Positions 45,572 to 53,280 of a stretch of 64,000 nt of DNA are shown piece after piece. Under the pieces are notes generated by a model. That model was given only the letters and a program-made list of their open reading frames with translations, did no database searches and was not told where the DNA came from. Source of the DNA: Cyanobium sp. CZS48M (GTDB lineage: Bacteria; Cyanobacteriota; Cyanobacteriia; PCC-6307; Cyanobiaceae); assembly GCA_030373145.1 (NCBI GenBank), contig JAUCZK010000005.1:81365-145364 (forward strand), in the 5' to 3' direction. Made by a program: the position numbers and the translations under genes. Numbering within the stretch: position 1 is the stretch's first letter; every line of letters begins with the position of its first letter.

Positions 45572-46659
45572 CGGCCCTCCGCCGTTGCCTGGATCGGTGC
45601 CTCGATCAGGGTTCGGGCCACGAAGGGTGAGGTCATCGCCCGCAGCAGGGCGCTGTAGTTGAGATCGAAGCCCAGTTCCGCTCCCACCGCCACGGCCACG
45701 GAGCCGGTGTCGAGCACCAGATGGTCACTGCTGGTCCCCAGCAGGGTCATGCCTGCGGGCAGCGTGAGGCCTGCGGCATCGACATCCTGAAGGCCCAGGG
45801 CCAGCAGCGCCCGCCAGCGCTCGCCCCGATCAACCCGGGCGGGCGGGGCGCCGAAGGCCCCCTGCTGGCACTGGCCCCAGGGCAGGGTGGGTTTGAGATT
45901 GGCTTCGATCACCTCGGCCACCAGGCGGAAGGCATCGGTGCGCAGACCAGGAATCGGGCGGCGCTGCAGCGGTTCGCGGCCCAGCAGGATCGCCTCGCCA
46001 AGGCGCAGATTGTTGATCCTCCCCGGCGTCCCCCCGGCAAACAGCCAGGGGAGATTGGCGGAGTTTCCGCCCGACACCAGCGGCAGCACGAGGCCGAAGC
46101 GGTTCTCCAGGCCCGTGGCCAACGACGAGAGCTGGGCCATCGAGGCCTGGGAGGGCACCACGCCGTTCTGACAGGCCAGGTTGGCGCCGATGCCGATCAG
46201 GTCCAGGCCGGGCAGGCGCAGCAGGCCCGCCGCAATCCCCTCCAGCCGCTCCGGCAGGATCCCCTCGCGCAGATCGCCCAGCTCCACCATCAGCACCACA
46301 CCGTGGCGATGGTCCTGATCGATCGCCGCCGCCGAGAGCAGGTCCAGCACCGCCGGCTCGGTGTTCAGGCTGATGTCGGCCTGGGCCACCACCTGGGCCA
46401 CCTGGCTGGGCATAGGCGAGCGGATCAGGGTCAGTGGCAGGGTCAGGCCGCTGCGCCGTAGGGCCGCCAGGGTTTCGATGCGCGGCTCGCCGATCCCACT
46501 CACGCCGGCCGCCGCCAGCACCGCCGCCACCTGGGGCAGCCCCAGGGTTGCTTTGGTGACGGCCGTGAGGGACAGCCCCCTGGCGGTGAGGCGAGCCACC
46601 AGGCTGCGGGCGTTGTGGGCGATGCGATCGAGGTGGATCTCCAGCCTCGGGGCGCTCAA
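45532..46659 (-). CDS. Alanine/ornithine racemase-like PLP enzyme (fold type III)
   Basis: 375 residues. The PLP-Lys motif lies in LSLTAVTKATLGLPQVAAVL (Lys about 36); the barrel continues with GIGEPRIETLAALRRSGL, LMVELGDLREGILPERL and LVSGGNSANLPWLF, which are ornithine-racemase (Orr/YhfX) features rather than canonical Alr. Likely interconverts an amino acid between L and D forms. The start overlaps the upstream DUF1611 stop by 4 bp, so the two are translationally coupled. Confidence 0.83.
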   Translation of the reverse strand: MSAPRLEIHLDRIAHNARSLVARLTARGLSLTAVTKATLGLPQVAAVLAAAGVSGIGEPRIETLAALRRSGLTLPLTLIRSPMPSQVAQVVAQADISLNTEPAVLDLLSAAAIDQDHRHGVVLMVELGDLREGILPERLEGIAAGLLRLPGLDLIGIGANLACQNGVVPSQASMAQLSSLATGLENRFGLVLPLVSGGNSANLPWLFAGGTPGRINNLRLGEAILLGREPLQRRPIPGLRTDAFRLVAEVIEANLKPTLPWGQCQQGAFGAPPARVDRGERWRALLALGLQDVDAAGLTLPAGMTLLGTSSDHLVLDTGSVAVAVGAELGFDLNYSALLRAMTSPFVARTLIEAPIQATAEGRQRLASSPAGVEA

Positions 46660-47777
46660 GAGCCGAGGCGGGCGGCTGTGGGTTGCAGTTCGGGGAAGGC
46701 GCCGACCACCATGTCCACCAGGCGTTGCGGGGAGCGCTTGAGGGCATCGGTGGCGGGCAGACCCAGCTCGATCCCGTAGAGGGCGATCGCTGCGGTCACT
46801 TCCGCTTCGCCCATGCCTTCGTGGTTGAGGCAGAGACCGATCACCCGTGTGGAGGCGAAGGTCTCGATCAGGGCGATCTCGCTGGCCGGCGTTGGCATCG
46901 GGATCTGGGGGAAATCGCTCAGCCAGTGGCGCATCGGCGCGTGCTGCAGGAGCACGGCCTGGGGTTGCGATCCCCGCAGGATGTAGGCCGAACTGAGGTA
47001 GGCCGGGTGACTGAGCGCCCCTTGGCCTTCGATCACGATCACCTCGGGATGCTCCGCCTCCCAGGCCTCCACCACCGCGGCCTCCACTTCGCCGGAGGCG
47101 TACTGGCAGGGAATCGCATCGAGGGCGAGGCCATGGCGGGCCCCCTGCATCAGTCCGGTCTGGCCGGTGCCCACCATCACCGCCTTGATGCCGGCGTCGT
47201 TGAGGGCCCGGGTGAGGATCACGGCCGTGGTGCGTTTCCCCACCGCCCCATCGGTGCCGAGCACGGCGATGCGGCGGCAGGGCAGAGAGGAGATGCGGCC
47301 GCTGAACATGCGCAGATCGCTCAGGCTCGGTGGCCGCCGGATGTCGCTGATGCTGACGTGGTGATCCGCCGCCGCCCTGGCGAATTCGGCATCGTCGTTG
47401 AGAAATTCGTGCAGCCCATTGATCAGATGCAAGCCGGTGCGGATGGCGCTGAGCAACACGTGCTTCTGCTCAGGTATGAGCCTGCCGCTGGCCGGAGCCA
47501 TGCCGACGATCATCAGATCGGCCTGCCCCCCGCACTGGGCCAGGGCCTCGCTCAGATTGGCGCAGACGGGAATGCCCCGGGCCACGCCATCGAGCACCAT
47601 GCCGGCATCGTTGCCGGCCATCTGGCTGTCGATCACCGCCAGAATGCGGTAGGTCTCTGAATGGCGCACCAGGCCATTGGCGGTTTTGCCGTCAATGCGG
47701 CCGAAGTTGCCTTCGCAATAAATGATCGCCGTGGGATTCGGCGGCAGGCCAACTCCCGCTCGTTGAGCGTTGGTCAT
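46656..47777 (-). CDS. DUF1611 / DgcN-type protein
   Basis: 373 residues. An N-terminal Rossmann-like domain (1-150: PTAIIYCEGNFGRIDGKTAN, ILAVIDSQMAGNDAGMVLDG) is followed by a P-loop domain with AVLGTDGAVGKRTTAVILTR (P-loop about 174-183) and VIVIEGQGALSHPAYLSSAY. Members of this family in other bacteria act with a dedicated racemase/epimerase in D-amino-acid use (DgcN acetylates D-Glu). Here the partner is the overlapping ornithine-racemase-like gene. Confidence 0.83.
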   Translation of the reverse strand: MTNAQRAGVGLPPNPTAIIYCEGNFGRIDGKTANGLVRHSETYRILAVIDSQMAGNDAGMVLDGVARGIPVCANLSEALAQCGGQADLMIVGMAPASGRLIPEQKHVLLSAIRTGLHLINGLHEFLNDDAEFARAAADHHVSISDIRRPPSLSDLRMFSGRISSLPCRRIAVLGTDGAVGKRTTAVILTRALNDAGIKAVMVGTGQTGLMQGARHGLALDAIPCQYASGEVEAAVVEAWEAEHPEVIVIEGQGALSHPAYLSSAYILRGSQPQAVLLQHAPMRHWLSDFPQIPMPTPASEIALIETFASTRVIGLCLNHEGMGEAEVTAAIALYGIELGLPATDALKRSPQRLVDMVVGAFPELQPTAARLGS

Positions 47778-47913
47778 TCGATGGCATTCCTGATATCGGG
47801 CTCAGAGGAGGCGACCGAATGGTCCGCTCGGACCAGATCGAAGCGGGGATACCAGCGGTCTCCGCTAAGTGGGGCGAGCGGCTCCAGCCTAGGGCGGCCC
47901 TCAGAGCAGCGGC

Positions 47914-48567
47914 TCAGCCCTTCCAGCCGGCCAGGCGTGAGGCCGCAGCGGAGCGGGCCAGGGCGCGGGCCGCCGGCAGAGCCGGCCCCAGGCAGAGGGA
48001 GCTGAAGGGCGGCAGGCAACGGCTGCGCAGCCAGGCCCCCCAGCGGAATTCATGGAAGGGGATCAGCGGTGCCGGCGCGATCACCCGCTCCTGCTTCAGC
48101 TTCCAGACCAGGCTGCGGTAGGGGTCGTCTTCGAGCTTCAGCAGGCTCCGGGGCAGCCGCTCGGGCGGCCAGGGGCCCTGGCCGCGGCCGTCGTACAGGT
48201 AGAGCCAGCCACGCTCGGCCAACGCCTCCAGCACCAGCTGCGGGTGGTCGTGGGGCAGTTGCAGCACCACATAACCGAAGGCGGTGGCCTCGGGCTCGAT
48301 CTCCAGCAGGCTGCGCAGGCGGTGATGGCGGTCCACCATCCAGTGCACGCCGGACCGGGCCCGCACCAGGGGCACAGGTTTGCGCCTGAGGTAGCGCCGC
48401 CGTTCCTTGCGCGACTCAGCGGCGAACTCAGTCTGGCGCTGGCGGATCTCGGCCAGACCGATGCAGAGCTGCGTGGGCCGAAGCTCGGCCACCGCCACCT
48501 CCACCAGGCTGCCTGGCCCCTCAGGTGGCGGCGGCAGGGGGTCGTAGGGGGGGAGTGGCAGCACCAT
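47914..48567 (-). CDS. ParB-like (ParBc_2) protein
   Basis: 217 residues. The central region VAVAELRPTQLCIGLAEIRQ, then PVPLVRARSGVHWMVDRHHR matches the putative ParB-like nuclease family (PTQxxIGxxEI...DRHHRL). The C-terminal part LVWKLKQERVIAPAPLIPFH, then EFRWGAWLRSR resembles the family tail. It is unrelated in context to chromosome partitioning. Function unknown. The Nif11-type gene lies just upstream (gap 12 bp). Confidence 0.75.
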   Translation of the reverse strand: MVLPLPPYDPLPPPPEGPGSLVEVAVAELRPTQLCIGLAEIRQRQTEFAAESRKERRRYLRRKPVPLVRARSGVHWMVDRHHRLRSLLEIEPEATAFGYVVLQLPHDHPQLVLEALAERGWLYLYDGRGQGPWPPERLPRSLLKLEDDPYRSLVWKLKQERVIAPAPLIPFHEFRWGAWLRSRCLPPFSSLCLGPALPAARALARSAAASRLAGWKG

Positions 48568-48579
48568 GGCGGCGATGGC

Positions 48580-48831
48580 TCAGCGCAGCTGATCGCGCTT
48601 CAGGTGAACCCGGATCAGCTTTTCATCCATCAGACCCAGCCGGGCCGTGGGGGCTTCGTTGCAACGGTTGAACAGCTCCACCAAGGCAGCGGCTGAGAAG
48701 CTGTGCCCCCGCTCCTGGGCCAGCCGCTCCACGTCCTCGGCTGACTCCACCAGATTCAGCGCATCGCGCAGCTCCCCGTCGGAGTTGATTTGGGCGAGGA
48801 AGGCAAAGATGTCGTCGCGGTCCTGGCTCAT
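48580..48831 (-). CDS. Nif11-domain small protein
   Basis: 83 residues from ATG 48831: MSQDRDDIFAFLAQINSDGE, LRDALNLVESAEDVERLAQE, RGHSFSAAALVELFNRCNEA. This is the Nif11 domain, often the leader of ribosomal peptide natural products, with the helix FSAAALVELF. The C-terminus has no Gly-Gly cleavage site or Cys-rich core and no modifying enzyme is nearby, so it is probably a stand-alone Nif11 protein. Precedes the ParB-like gene on the same strand. Confidence 0.8.
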   Translation of the reverse strand: MSQDRDDIFAFLAQINSDGELRDALNLVESAEDVERLAQERGHSFSAAALVELFNRCNEAPTARLGLMDEKLIRVHLKRDQLR

Positions 48832-48974
48832 GACCTGCAGTGGATACGGCCGTTCCACTCTCCACCCCGGCAGGCGGCTGACCGCCCGACGGTCGGAGCG
48901 TTCTCCTGCCAGGTCAGTCTGCGGTTGGGACAGGCTGCGGTAAGGACAGGCTGCTCCCGAGAGTGAATCCAGAT

Positions 48975-49004
48975 CTTGAAGCAAGCTTAACCAGGCCATA
49001 AATT
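48975..49004 (+). promoter_or_regulatory. Candidate Pho box upstream of pstS
   Basis: Three 8-mers spaced 11 bp apart: CTTGAAGC (48975), CTTAACCA (48986) and CATAAATT (48997), matching YTTAAYYW to differing degrees; the middle one is perfect. Ends 52 bp before the pstS ATG. phoB is in the same cluster. Confidence 0.6.
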
Positions 49005-49056
49005 GTCCGGGGTGGGCTCGTTGCTATGCAGGAATTGCTCCCCTTTGGCGCTTGTG

Positions 49057-50037
49057 ATGACCTTCGCGAAGAAGGCCTTTGTCTTCAGTGTTCTGACCGC
49101 ACTCGGTGCTGGTGCAGCAGCTACGGCTCAAAACACTCTCAACGGTGCGGGAGCCACCTTCCCCGCTCCCTTCTACCAACGGGCCTTCTCTGATCTGGCC
49201 AGTGGCGGTGGCCCTCAGGTCAACTACCAGTCGGTGGGCTCCGGAGCCGGCGTGCGCCAGTTCATTGCCGGCACGGTTGATTTCGGCGCCACCGATGAAC
49301 CGATCAGCTCCGCCGATGCCGCCAAGGTGAAGCGGGGTGTCGTGCAACTTCCCACGGTGGGAGGCACGATTGCCATCGCTTACAACAAGCCGGGTTGTGC
49401 TCTCAAGCTCACCCAGAAGCAGGCGGCTGAGATCTTTCTGGGGGTGATCAGCGACTGGAAGCAACTCAAGTGTGCCCCCGGCAAGATCACCGTGGTGCAT
49501 CGCTCCGATGGCTCCGGCACCACCTTCGCGTTCACCAACTCCCTCTCCGCCTTCTCGCCGGCCTGGAAGAGCAAGGTGGGTGAGGGCAAATCGGTGAAGT
49601 GGCCCGTGGGTGTGGGCGGCAAGGGTAATGAGGGCGTGGCCGGTGTGGTTCAGAACACTCCGGGCTCCATCGGCTACCTCAACCAGGCCTACGTCAAGGG
49701 ATCGATCAAGGCGGCAGCCCTGCAGAATAAGGCGGGCAAGTTCGTGATGCCCAACCTGAAGAGTGGTGCGGCGGCCCTGAACAACATCCGCCTCAACGCC
49801 AGCCTCGCCGGCGAAGATCCCAATCCCGCCGGTGCTGACAGCTACCCCATCTCCACCCTCACCTGGGTGCTGGCGTACAAGAGCGGCAATGGTGCCAAGG
49901 CCCCGCGCATTCGCCAGGCGATTACCTTCCTGCTGAGCCCCAAGGCCCAGGGCAAAGCCGATGACCTCGGTTATGTCCCCCTGCGCGGCACGGTGCTCAA
50001 TTCGGCCAAGAAGGCCGTGGGCAACATCGGCTCCTGA
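49057..50037 (+). CDS. pstS: Phosphate ABC transporter substrate-binding protein
   Basis: 326 residues from ATG 49057. Signal peptide (MTFAKKAFVFSVLTALGAGA, cleavage near AAATAQ). Mature PstS hallmarks: LNGAGATFPAPFYQRAFSDL, YQSVGSGAGVRQFIAGTVDF, GATDEPIS and HRSDGSGTTFAFTNSLSAF, which hold the phosphate-binding Ser/Thr/Arg residues. It captures phosphate in the periplasm for PstCAB, not in this window. A Pho box precedes it and a strong terminator follows. Confidence 0.97.
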   Translation: MTFAKKAFVFSVLTALGAGAAATAQNTLNGAGATFPAPFYQRAFSDLASGGGPQVNYQSVGSGAGVRQFIAGTVDFGATDEPISSADAAKVKRGVVQLPTVGGTIAIAYNKPGCALKLTQKQAAEIFLGVISDWKQLKCAPGKITVVHRSDGSGTTFAFTNSLSAFSPAWKSKVGEGKSVKWPVGVGGKGNEGVAGVVQNTPGSIGYLNQAYVKGSIKAAALQNKAGKFVMPNLKSGAAALNNIRLNASLAGEDPNPAGADSYPISTLTWVLAYKSGNGAKAPRIRQAITFLLSPKAQGKADDLGYVPLRGTVLNSAKKAVGNIGS

Positions 50038-50059
50038 GGCGATGGCCCCTTGGGGCCCG

Positions 50060-50110
50060 GGGGGCGGTGAATCCTTAGTCAAGGGTTAACCGCCCCCTTC
50101 TCTTGTCTTT
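50060..50110 (+). terminator. Strong intrinsic terminator after pstS
   Basis: Long hairpin: GGGGGCGGT (50060-50068) pairs with ACCGCCCCC (50089-50097), extended inward to CCTT/AAGG with one mismatch and one G-T wobble, loop AGTC, followed by a T-rich tail TTCTCTTGTCTTTG. A stem of about 17 bp. Should limit readthrough from abundant pstS mRNA into ptrA. Confidence 0.85.
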
Positions 50111-50163
50111 GCTTGCCTGTCGGTCTTCGTCCATACACTCCGTGGTGTCAGCGGAGATAGGCC

Positions 50164-50799
50164 ATGGTTTCAACTCCATTTCGCGATGCGGGCCGCAGCG
50201 ATGCGATCCGTGAGGTGCTGGAAACCAGTTACCGGCAGCGGCAGCTCCTGCACATCGGCGCCGGCAGCGCGGTTCCGCTGCTGAAGAACACCATCTGGCT
50301 GGTGGTGCGCGGCATGGTCAAACTCGAAGCTGTCACCATCCACGGCGATCCGCTGCTGCTCGGCCTGGCCGGCCCGAATGAGCCCTTCGGTGAACCCCTC
50401 ACCAACGTGCAGGCCTATGAGGCCTGCACCCTCACCGATTCCGACCTGCTCTGCCTCTCCTGCGCCGAGATCGAGCAGGCGCCCCATCTGGCCATGGCGG
50501 TGATGCAGGCCGTGATCAGCCGCCACCGCCAGGCGGAAACCCTGCTCTCCCTGCTGGGGCTGCGGCGGGTGGAGGAGCGGGTGCGCGGCTTCCTGGAACT
50601 GCTGGCCCAGGACTACGGCCAGGCCTGCGAAGACGGTCTGCGCCTCAACCTGCGCCTCACCCATCAGGAGCTGGCCAGTGCCCTCTCCACCACCCGCGTC
50701 ACGGTCACGCGGGTGATCGGTCTGCTGCGCGATGAGGGCTGGCTCAAGATCGATGGCCAGCGCCATCTGGTGATCAGCCACCTGCCTCGGATGGCCTAA
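50164..50799 (+). CDS. ptrA: Crp-family phosphate-stress regulator PtrA
   Basis: 211 residues. The N-terminal cyclic-nucleotide-like domain (LLHIGAGSAVPLLKNTIWLV) lacks the cAMP pocket; a C-terminal winged HTH follows (LTHQELASALSTTRVTVTRV, then IGLLRDEGWLKIDGQRHLVI). Position between pstS and phoBR matches PtrA of marine Synechococcus, a second-tier regulator of the phosphate response. It is clearly distinct from NtcA elsewhere in the window. Confidence 0.88.
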   Translation: MVSTPFRDAGRSDAIREVLETSYRQRQLLHIGAGSAVPLLKNTIWLVVRGMVKLEAVTIHGDPLLLGLAGPNEPFGEPLTNVQAYEACTLTDSDLLCLSCAEIEQAPHLAMAVMQAVISRHRQAETLLSLLGLRRVEERVRGFLELLAQDYGQACEDGLRLNLRLTHQELASALSTTRVTVTRVIGLLRDEGWLKIDGQRHLVISHLPRMA

Positions 50800-50833
50800 T
50801 TTGAGTGTTCAGCTCGCGGGCCCGGACGATCCC

Positions 50834-51538
50834 ATGCCCCGCCTGCTCATCGTTGATGACGACGACGGCATCCGCCACACGCTTGAAGAGGCACTGGCAC
50901 AGGAGGGATTTGAGGTGGCCTGCGCCGCCGATGGTCGGCAGGCGATTCAGCAGATTGATGCGTCCCAGCGCCAGGGTTCAGCCAGCTTCGATCTGGTGCT
51001 GCTGGATCTGATGCTGCCTGGGGTCGGCGGCCTTGATGTGTGCCGTCATCTGCGCCGCGGTGATGCCCACACGCCGATCCTGATGGTGAGCGCCCGCGAC
51101 ACGGAAACGGATCGGGTGCTGGGGCTGGAGCTGGGCGCCGACGACTACCTGGTCAAGCCATTCGGACTGCGCGAGCTGGTAGCCCGCTGCCGCGCCCTGC
51201 TGCGCCGCAGCCAGCAGACCCTGGAGCGCTTCCCTGTCGGCGAGATCATTCACCACGGGGAGCTGAGTCTTTTTCCCGATGAGTTCCGCATCGCGCGCGC
51301 GGGGGCAACGGTGAACCTCTCCCCGAAGGAATACCGGCTGGCGGAGTTCTTCATGCAGAACCCGGGCCGCGTCTGGAGCCGCAACCAGTTGATCGATCAG
51401 GTCTGGGGCACCGACTACGTGGTCGACACCAAGACCGTGGATGTGCACATCCGCTGGCTGCGGGAGAAGCTCGAGGCCAATCCCTCAGCGCCCGAGCACA
51501 TCCTCACGGTGCGGGGCTTCGGCTACCGCTTCGGTTGA
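50834..51538 (+). CDS. phoB: Phosphate response regulator PhoB
   Basis: 234 residues from ATG 50834; a TTG at 50801 is less likely. Receiver domain: RLLIVDDDDGIRHTLEEALA, phospho-Asp about 58 in LVLLDLMLPGVGG, and GADDYLVKPFGLRELVARCR. OmpR-type winged helix in LSPKEYRLAEFFMQNPGRVW, then DTKTVDVHIRWLREKL. 34 bp after ptrA and 10 bp before phoR, so ptrA-phoB-phoR is probably one transcript. Confidence 0.95.
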   Translation: MPRLLIVDDDDGIRHTLEEALAQEGFEVACAADGRQAIQQIDASQRQGSASFDLVLLDLMLPGVGGLDVCRHLRRGDAHTPILMVSARDTETDRVLGLELGADDYLVKPFGLRELVARCRALLRRSQQTLERFPVGEIIHHGELSLFPDEFRIARAGATVNLSPKEYRLAEFFMQNPGRVWSRNQLIDQVWGTDYVVDTKTVDVHIRWLREKLEANPSAPEHILTVRGFGYRFG

Positions 51539-51548
51539 GCCCGGGGCC

Positions 51549-52718
51549 ATGATCCTGCTGCTGGCCCTGGGCCTTGGCGTGCTGCTCGGCTGGCTGATCG
51601 CCCGGGGCCGTGGTCCCCGCTGGGGACGGGCCGAGGCCGATAAGAGCAGCACCAGGCCGCTGCTGCCGGGGCTGGGGCGGCTGCAGTTGCTGGCCTGGCT
51701 GGAGGGGGCACCCCAGGGCTGGCTGGTGCTCGACGCTCAGCAGCGCATCCAGGCGATTAACCCGCGGGCGGAGCGCCTGCTGCAGCTCCCCGCCGATCGA
51801 CTGGTGCGGGGGGAGCCCCTGCGCGCCGTGATTCAGCAGATGGATCTCGAGGAGGCGATCCGGCTGGTGGGTCGCCGCGGCCGGCCCCAGCGGCTGGAGT
51901 GGTGGCAGGGCAACGAGCCGCTGGAGGCCGTGCTGCTGGCGGGTGGTGAGGGCTGGGTGGCGCTGTGGATCAACAGCCGGCGATCCCTGGAATCCCAGCT
52001 GGATCAGCAGAGCCGCTGGGTGAGTGACGTGGCCCACGAGCTCAAGACTCCCCTCACCGCACTGATGCTGGTGGGGGAGCGCCTGGCGACGGAGACAGGC
52101 AAAGAGGCTGCCACCACTGGCGCCAGCCGTGCTGGCAGCAGCAGTGCTGTGCTGGTGGATCGCCTGCAGCGGGAGCTCAAGCGGCTGCAGGAGTTGGTGG
52201 GCGATCTGCTGGAGCTCTCCCGCCTGGAGAACAGCCTTCCGTTGGATGAGCGCCGCTACGAGGTGCTCGACCTCTGGGAGCTGGCCGATGAGGCCTGGAG
52301 CAGCCTCAGGCCCCTCGCCGAAAGCCGTGGCGTCCGGCTGATCACCGGCCAGCGCCAGGCCAGCCTGCTCTGGGCCGATGCCTCACGGCTGCACCGTGCC
52401 CTGCTGAACCTGTTTGAAAATGCCCTGCGCTACAGCCCCGATGGAGGGGTGGTGGAGCTGAGCGTGGGCAGCAGCGGTCTCTGGTGGGAGCTGGAGGTGC
52501 GCGACCACGGACCTGGCCTCAGCCAGCAGGACCTGGCCCATCTGTTCGAGCGCTTCTACCGGGGTGATCCATCGCGGGTGCGCAGCCAGCAGGCCGGCAG
52601 TGGCCTGGGTCTGGCGATCGTGCAACAGATCGCCCTCACCCATGGGGGCCGGGTGCAGGCCCGCAACCATCCCGACGGCGGCGCCGCGATTGAGCTGGTG
52701 CTGCCGAAGGGGGTCTGA
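51549..52718 (+). CDS. phoR: Phosphate sensor histidine kinase PhoR
   Basis: 389 residues from ATG 51549. One TM (about 1-18), PAS-like domain (about 50-145), HisKA box RWVSDVAHELKTPLTALMLV (His about 163), N box LHRALLNLFENALRYSPDGG and G box VRDHGPGLSQQDLAHLFERF. Senses phosphate status with the Pst system and phosphorylates PhoB. Convergent with the decayed arsR that follows. Confidence 0.93.
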   Translation: MILLLALGLGVLLGWLIARGRGPRWGRAEADKSSTRPLLPGLGRLQLLAWLEGAPQGWLVLDAQQRIQAINPRAERLLQLPADRLVRGEPLRAVIQQMDLEEAIRLVGRRGRPQRLEWWQGNEPLEAVLLAGGEGWVALWINSRRSLESQLDQQSRWVSDVAHELKTPLTALMLVGERLATETGKEAATTGASRAGSSSAVLVDRLQRELKRLQELVGDLLELSRLENSLPLDERRYEVLDLWELADEAWSSLRPLAESRGVRLITGQRQASLLWADASRLHRALLNLFENALRYSPDGGVVELSVGSSGLWWELEVRDHGPGLSQQDLAHLFERFYRGDPSRVRSQQAGSGLGLAIVQQIALTHGGRVQARNHPDGGAAIELVLPKGV

Positions 52719-52724
52719 GTGGCT

Positions 52725-52960
52725 TCAGGGGCAGACTTTGGCGGGAGTGCCGCAGTGGGCCAGCAGCCCCGCCTGCTTGAGCACCTTGAGGTGAAACGAA
52801 AGCTTCGACTGGGCCAGGCCCAGGTCGGTGACCAGATCACAGACGCAGCGCTCTCAGCCGGCCAGGGACTGGATCACCTGCAGGCGCAGAGGATCTCCGA
52901 GGGCCTTGAGCAGGGCGCGGGTCTGATCGGCGTGAAGGGGGTGAACGGGCCACAGCCATG
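52725..52960 (-). pseudogene. Decayed ArsR-family regulator
   Basis: One minus-strand frame reads HADQTRALLKALGDPLRLQV, IQSLAG, an in-frame TGA (52856-52854), then ERCVCDLVTDLGLAQSKLSF, HLKVLKQAGLLAHCGTPAKV and CP. That is the ArsR HTH and metal-site CVCDL motif, interrupted by a nonsense codon. About 25-30 residues that normally follow LKQAGLLA (wing and dimer helix) are also missing. No start codon is obvious. Two independent lesions make it non-functional. Confidence 0.8.
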
Positions 52961-53136
52961 GGATCGATCCAGGCCAAGACACCATTCATTGATGGAACAG
53001 TGGCCGGCCCAATGGCTCCTGAGCGGTCGTGGGGTGTTCCAGGGGTTGATCAACTCCACACCGCGATCAGCGCGGATCGTCAGGCTTGACCTTGGTGGTC
53101 GCCTGGCAAGCATCGCACCCCGAGCAGACATGGCTA

Positions 53137-53244
53137 ATGCGGCCGGCCTGCCTGTGGGCCGCGTGTCTGCTGGTGGGCCTCTCCTGGCTGGTGAGCCTGC
53201 GCTTGCCCGTGCTGGCCCGGCAGCAGCCTGGCTGGTGCCCGTAA
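53137..53244 (+). CDS. Possible small membrane peptide
   Basis: 35 residues from ATG 53137 with one hydrophobic span (ACLWAACLLVGLSWLVSLRL) between the arsR remnant and crtR. No family recognised and no strong ribosome-binding site; may be chance. Confidence 0.3.
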   Translation: MRPACLWAACLLVGLSWLVSLRLPVLARQQPGWCP

Positions 53245-53280
53245 GGTGGGGAGCCGTTTGTTGAGGCGTGGTCTGCGGCG

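Noticed and set aside
50074..50092. Second Pho box before ptrA
   Set aside because: The match is part of the pstS terminator stem and both half sites deviate from the consensus, so it is not listed as a regulatory site.
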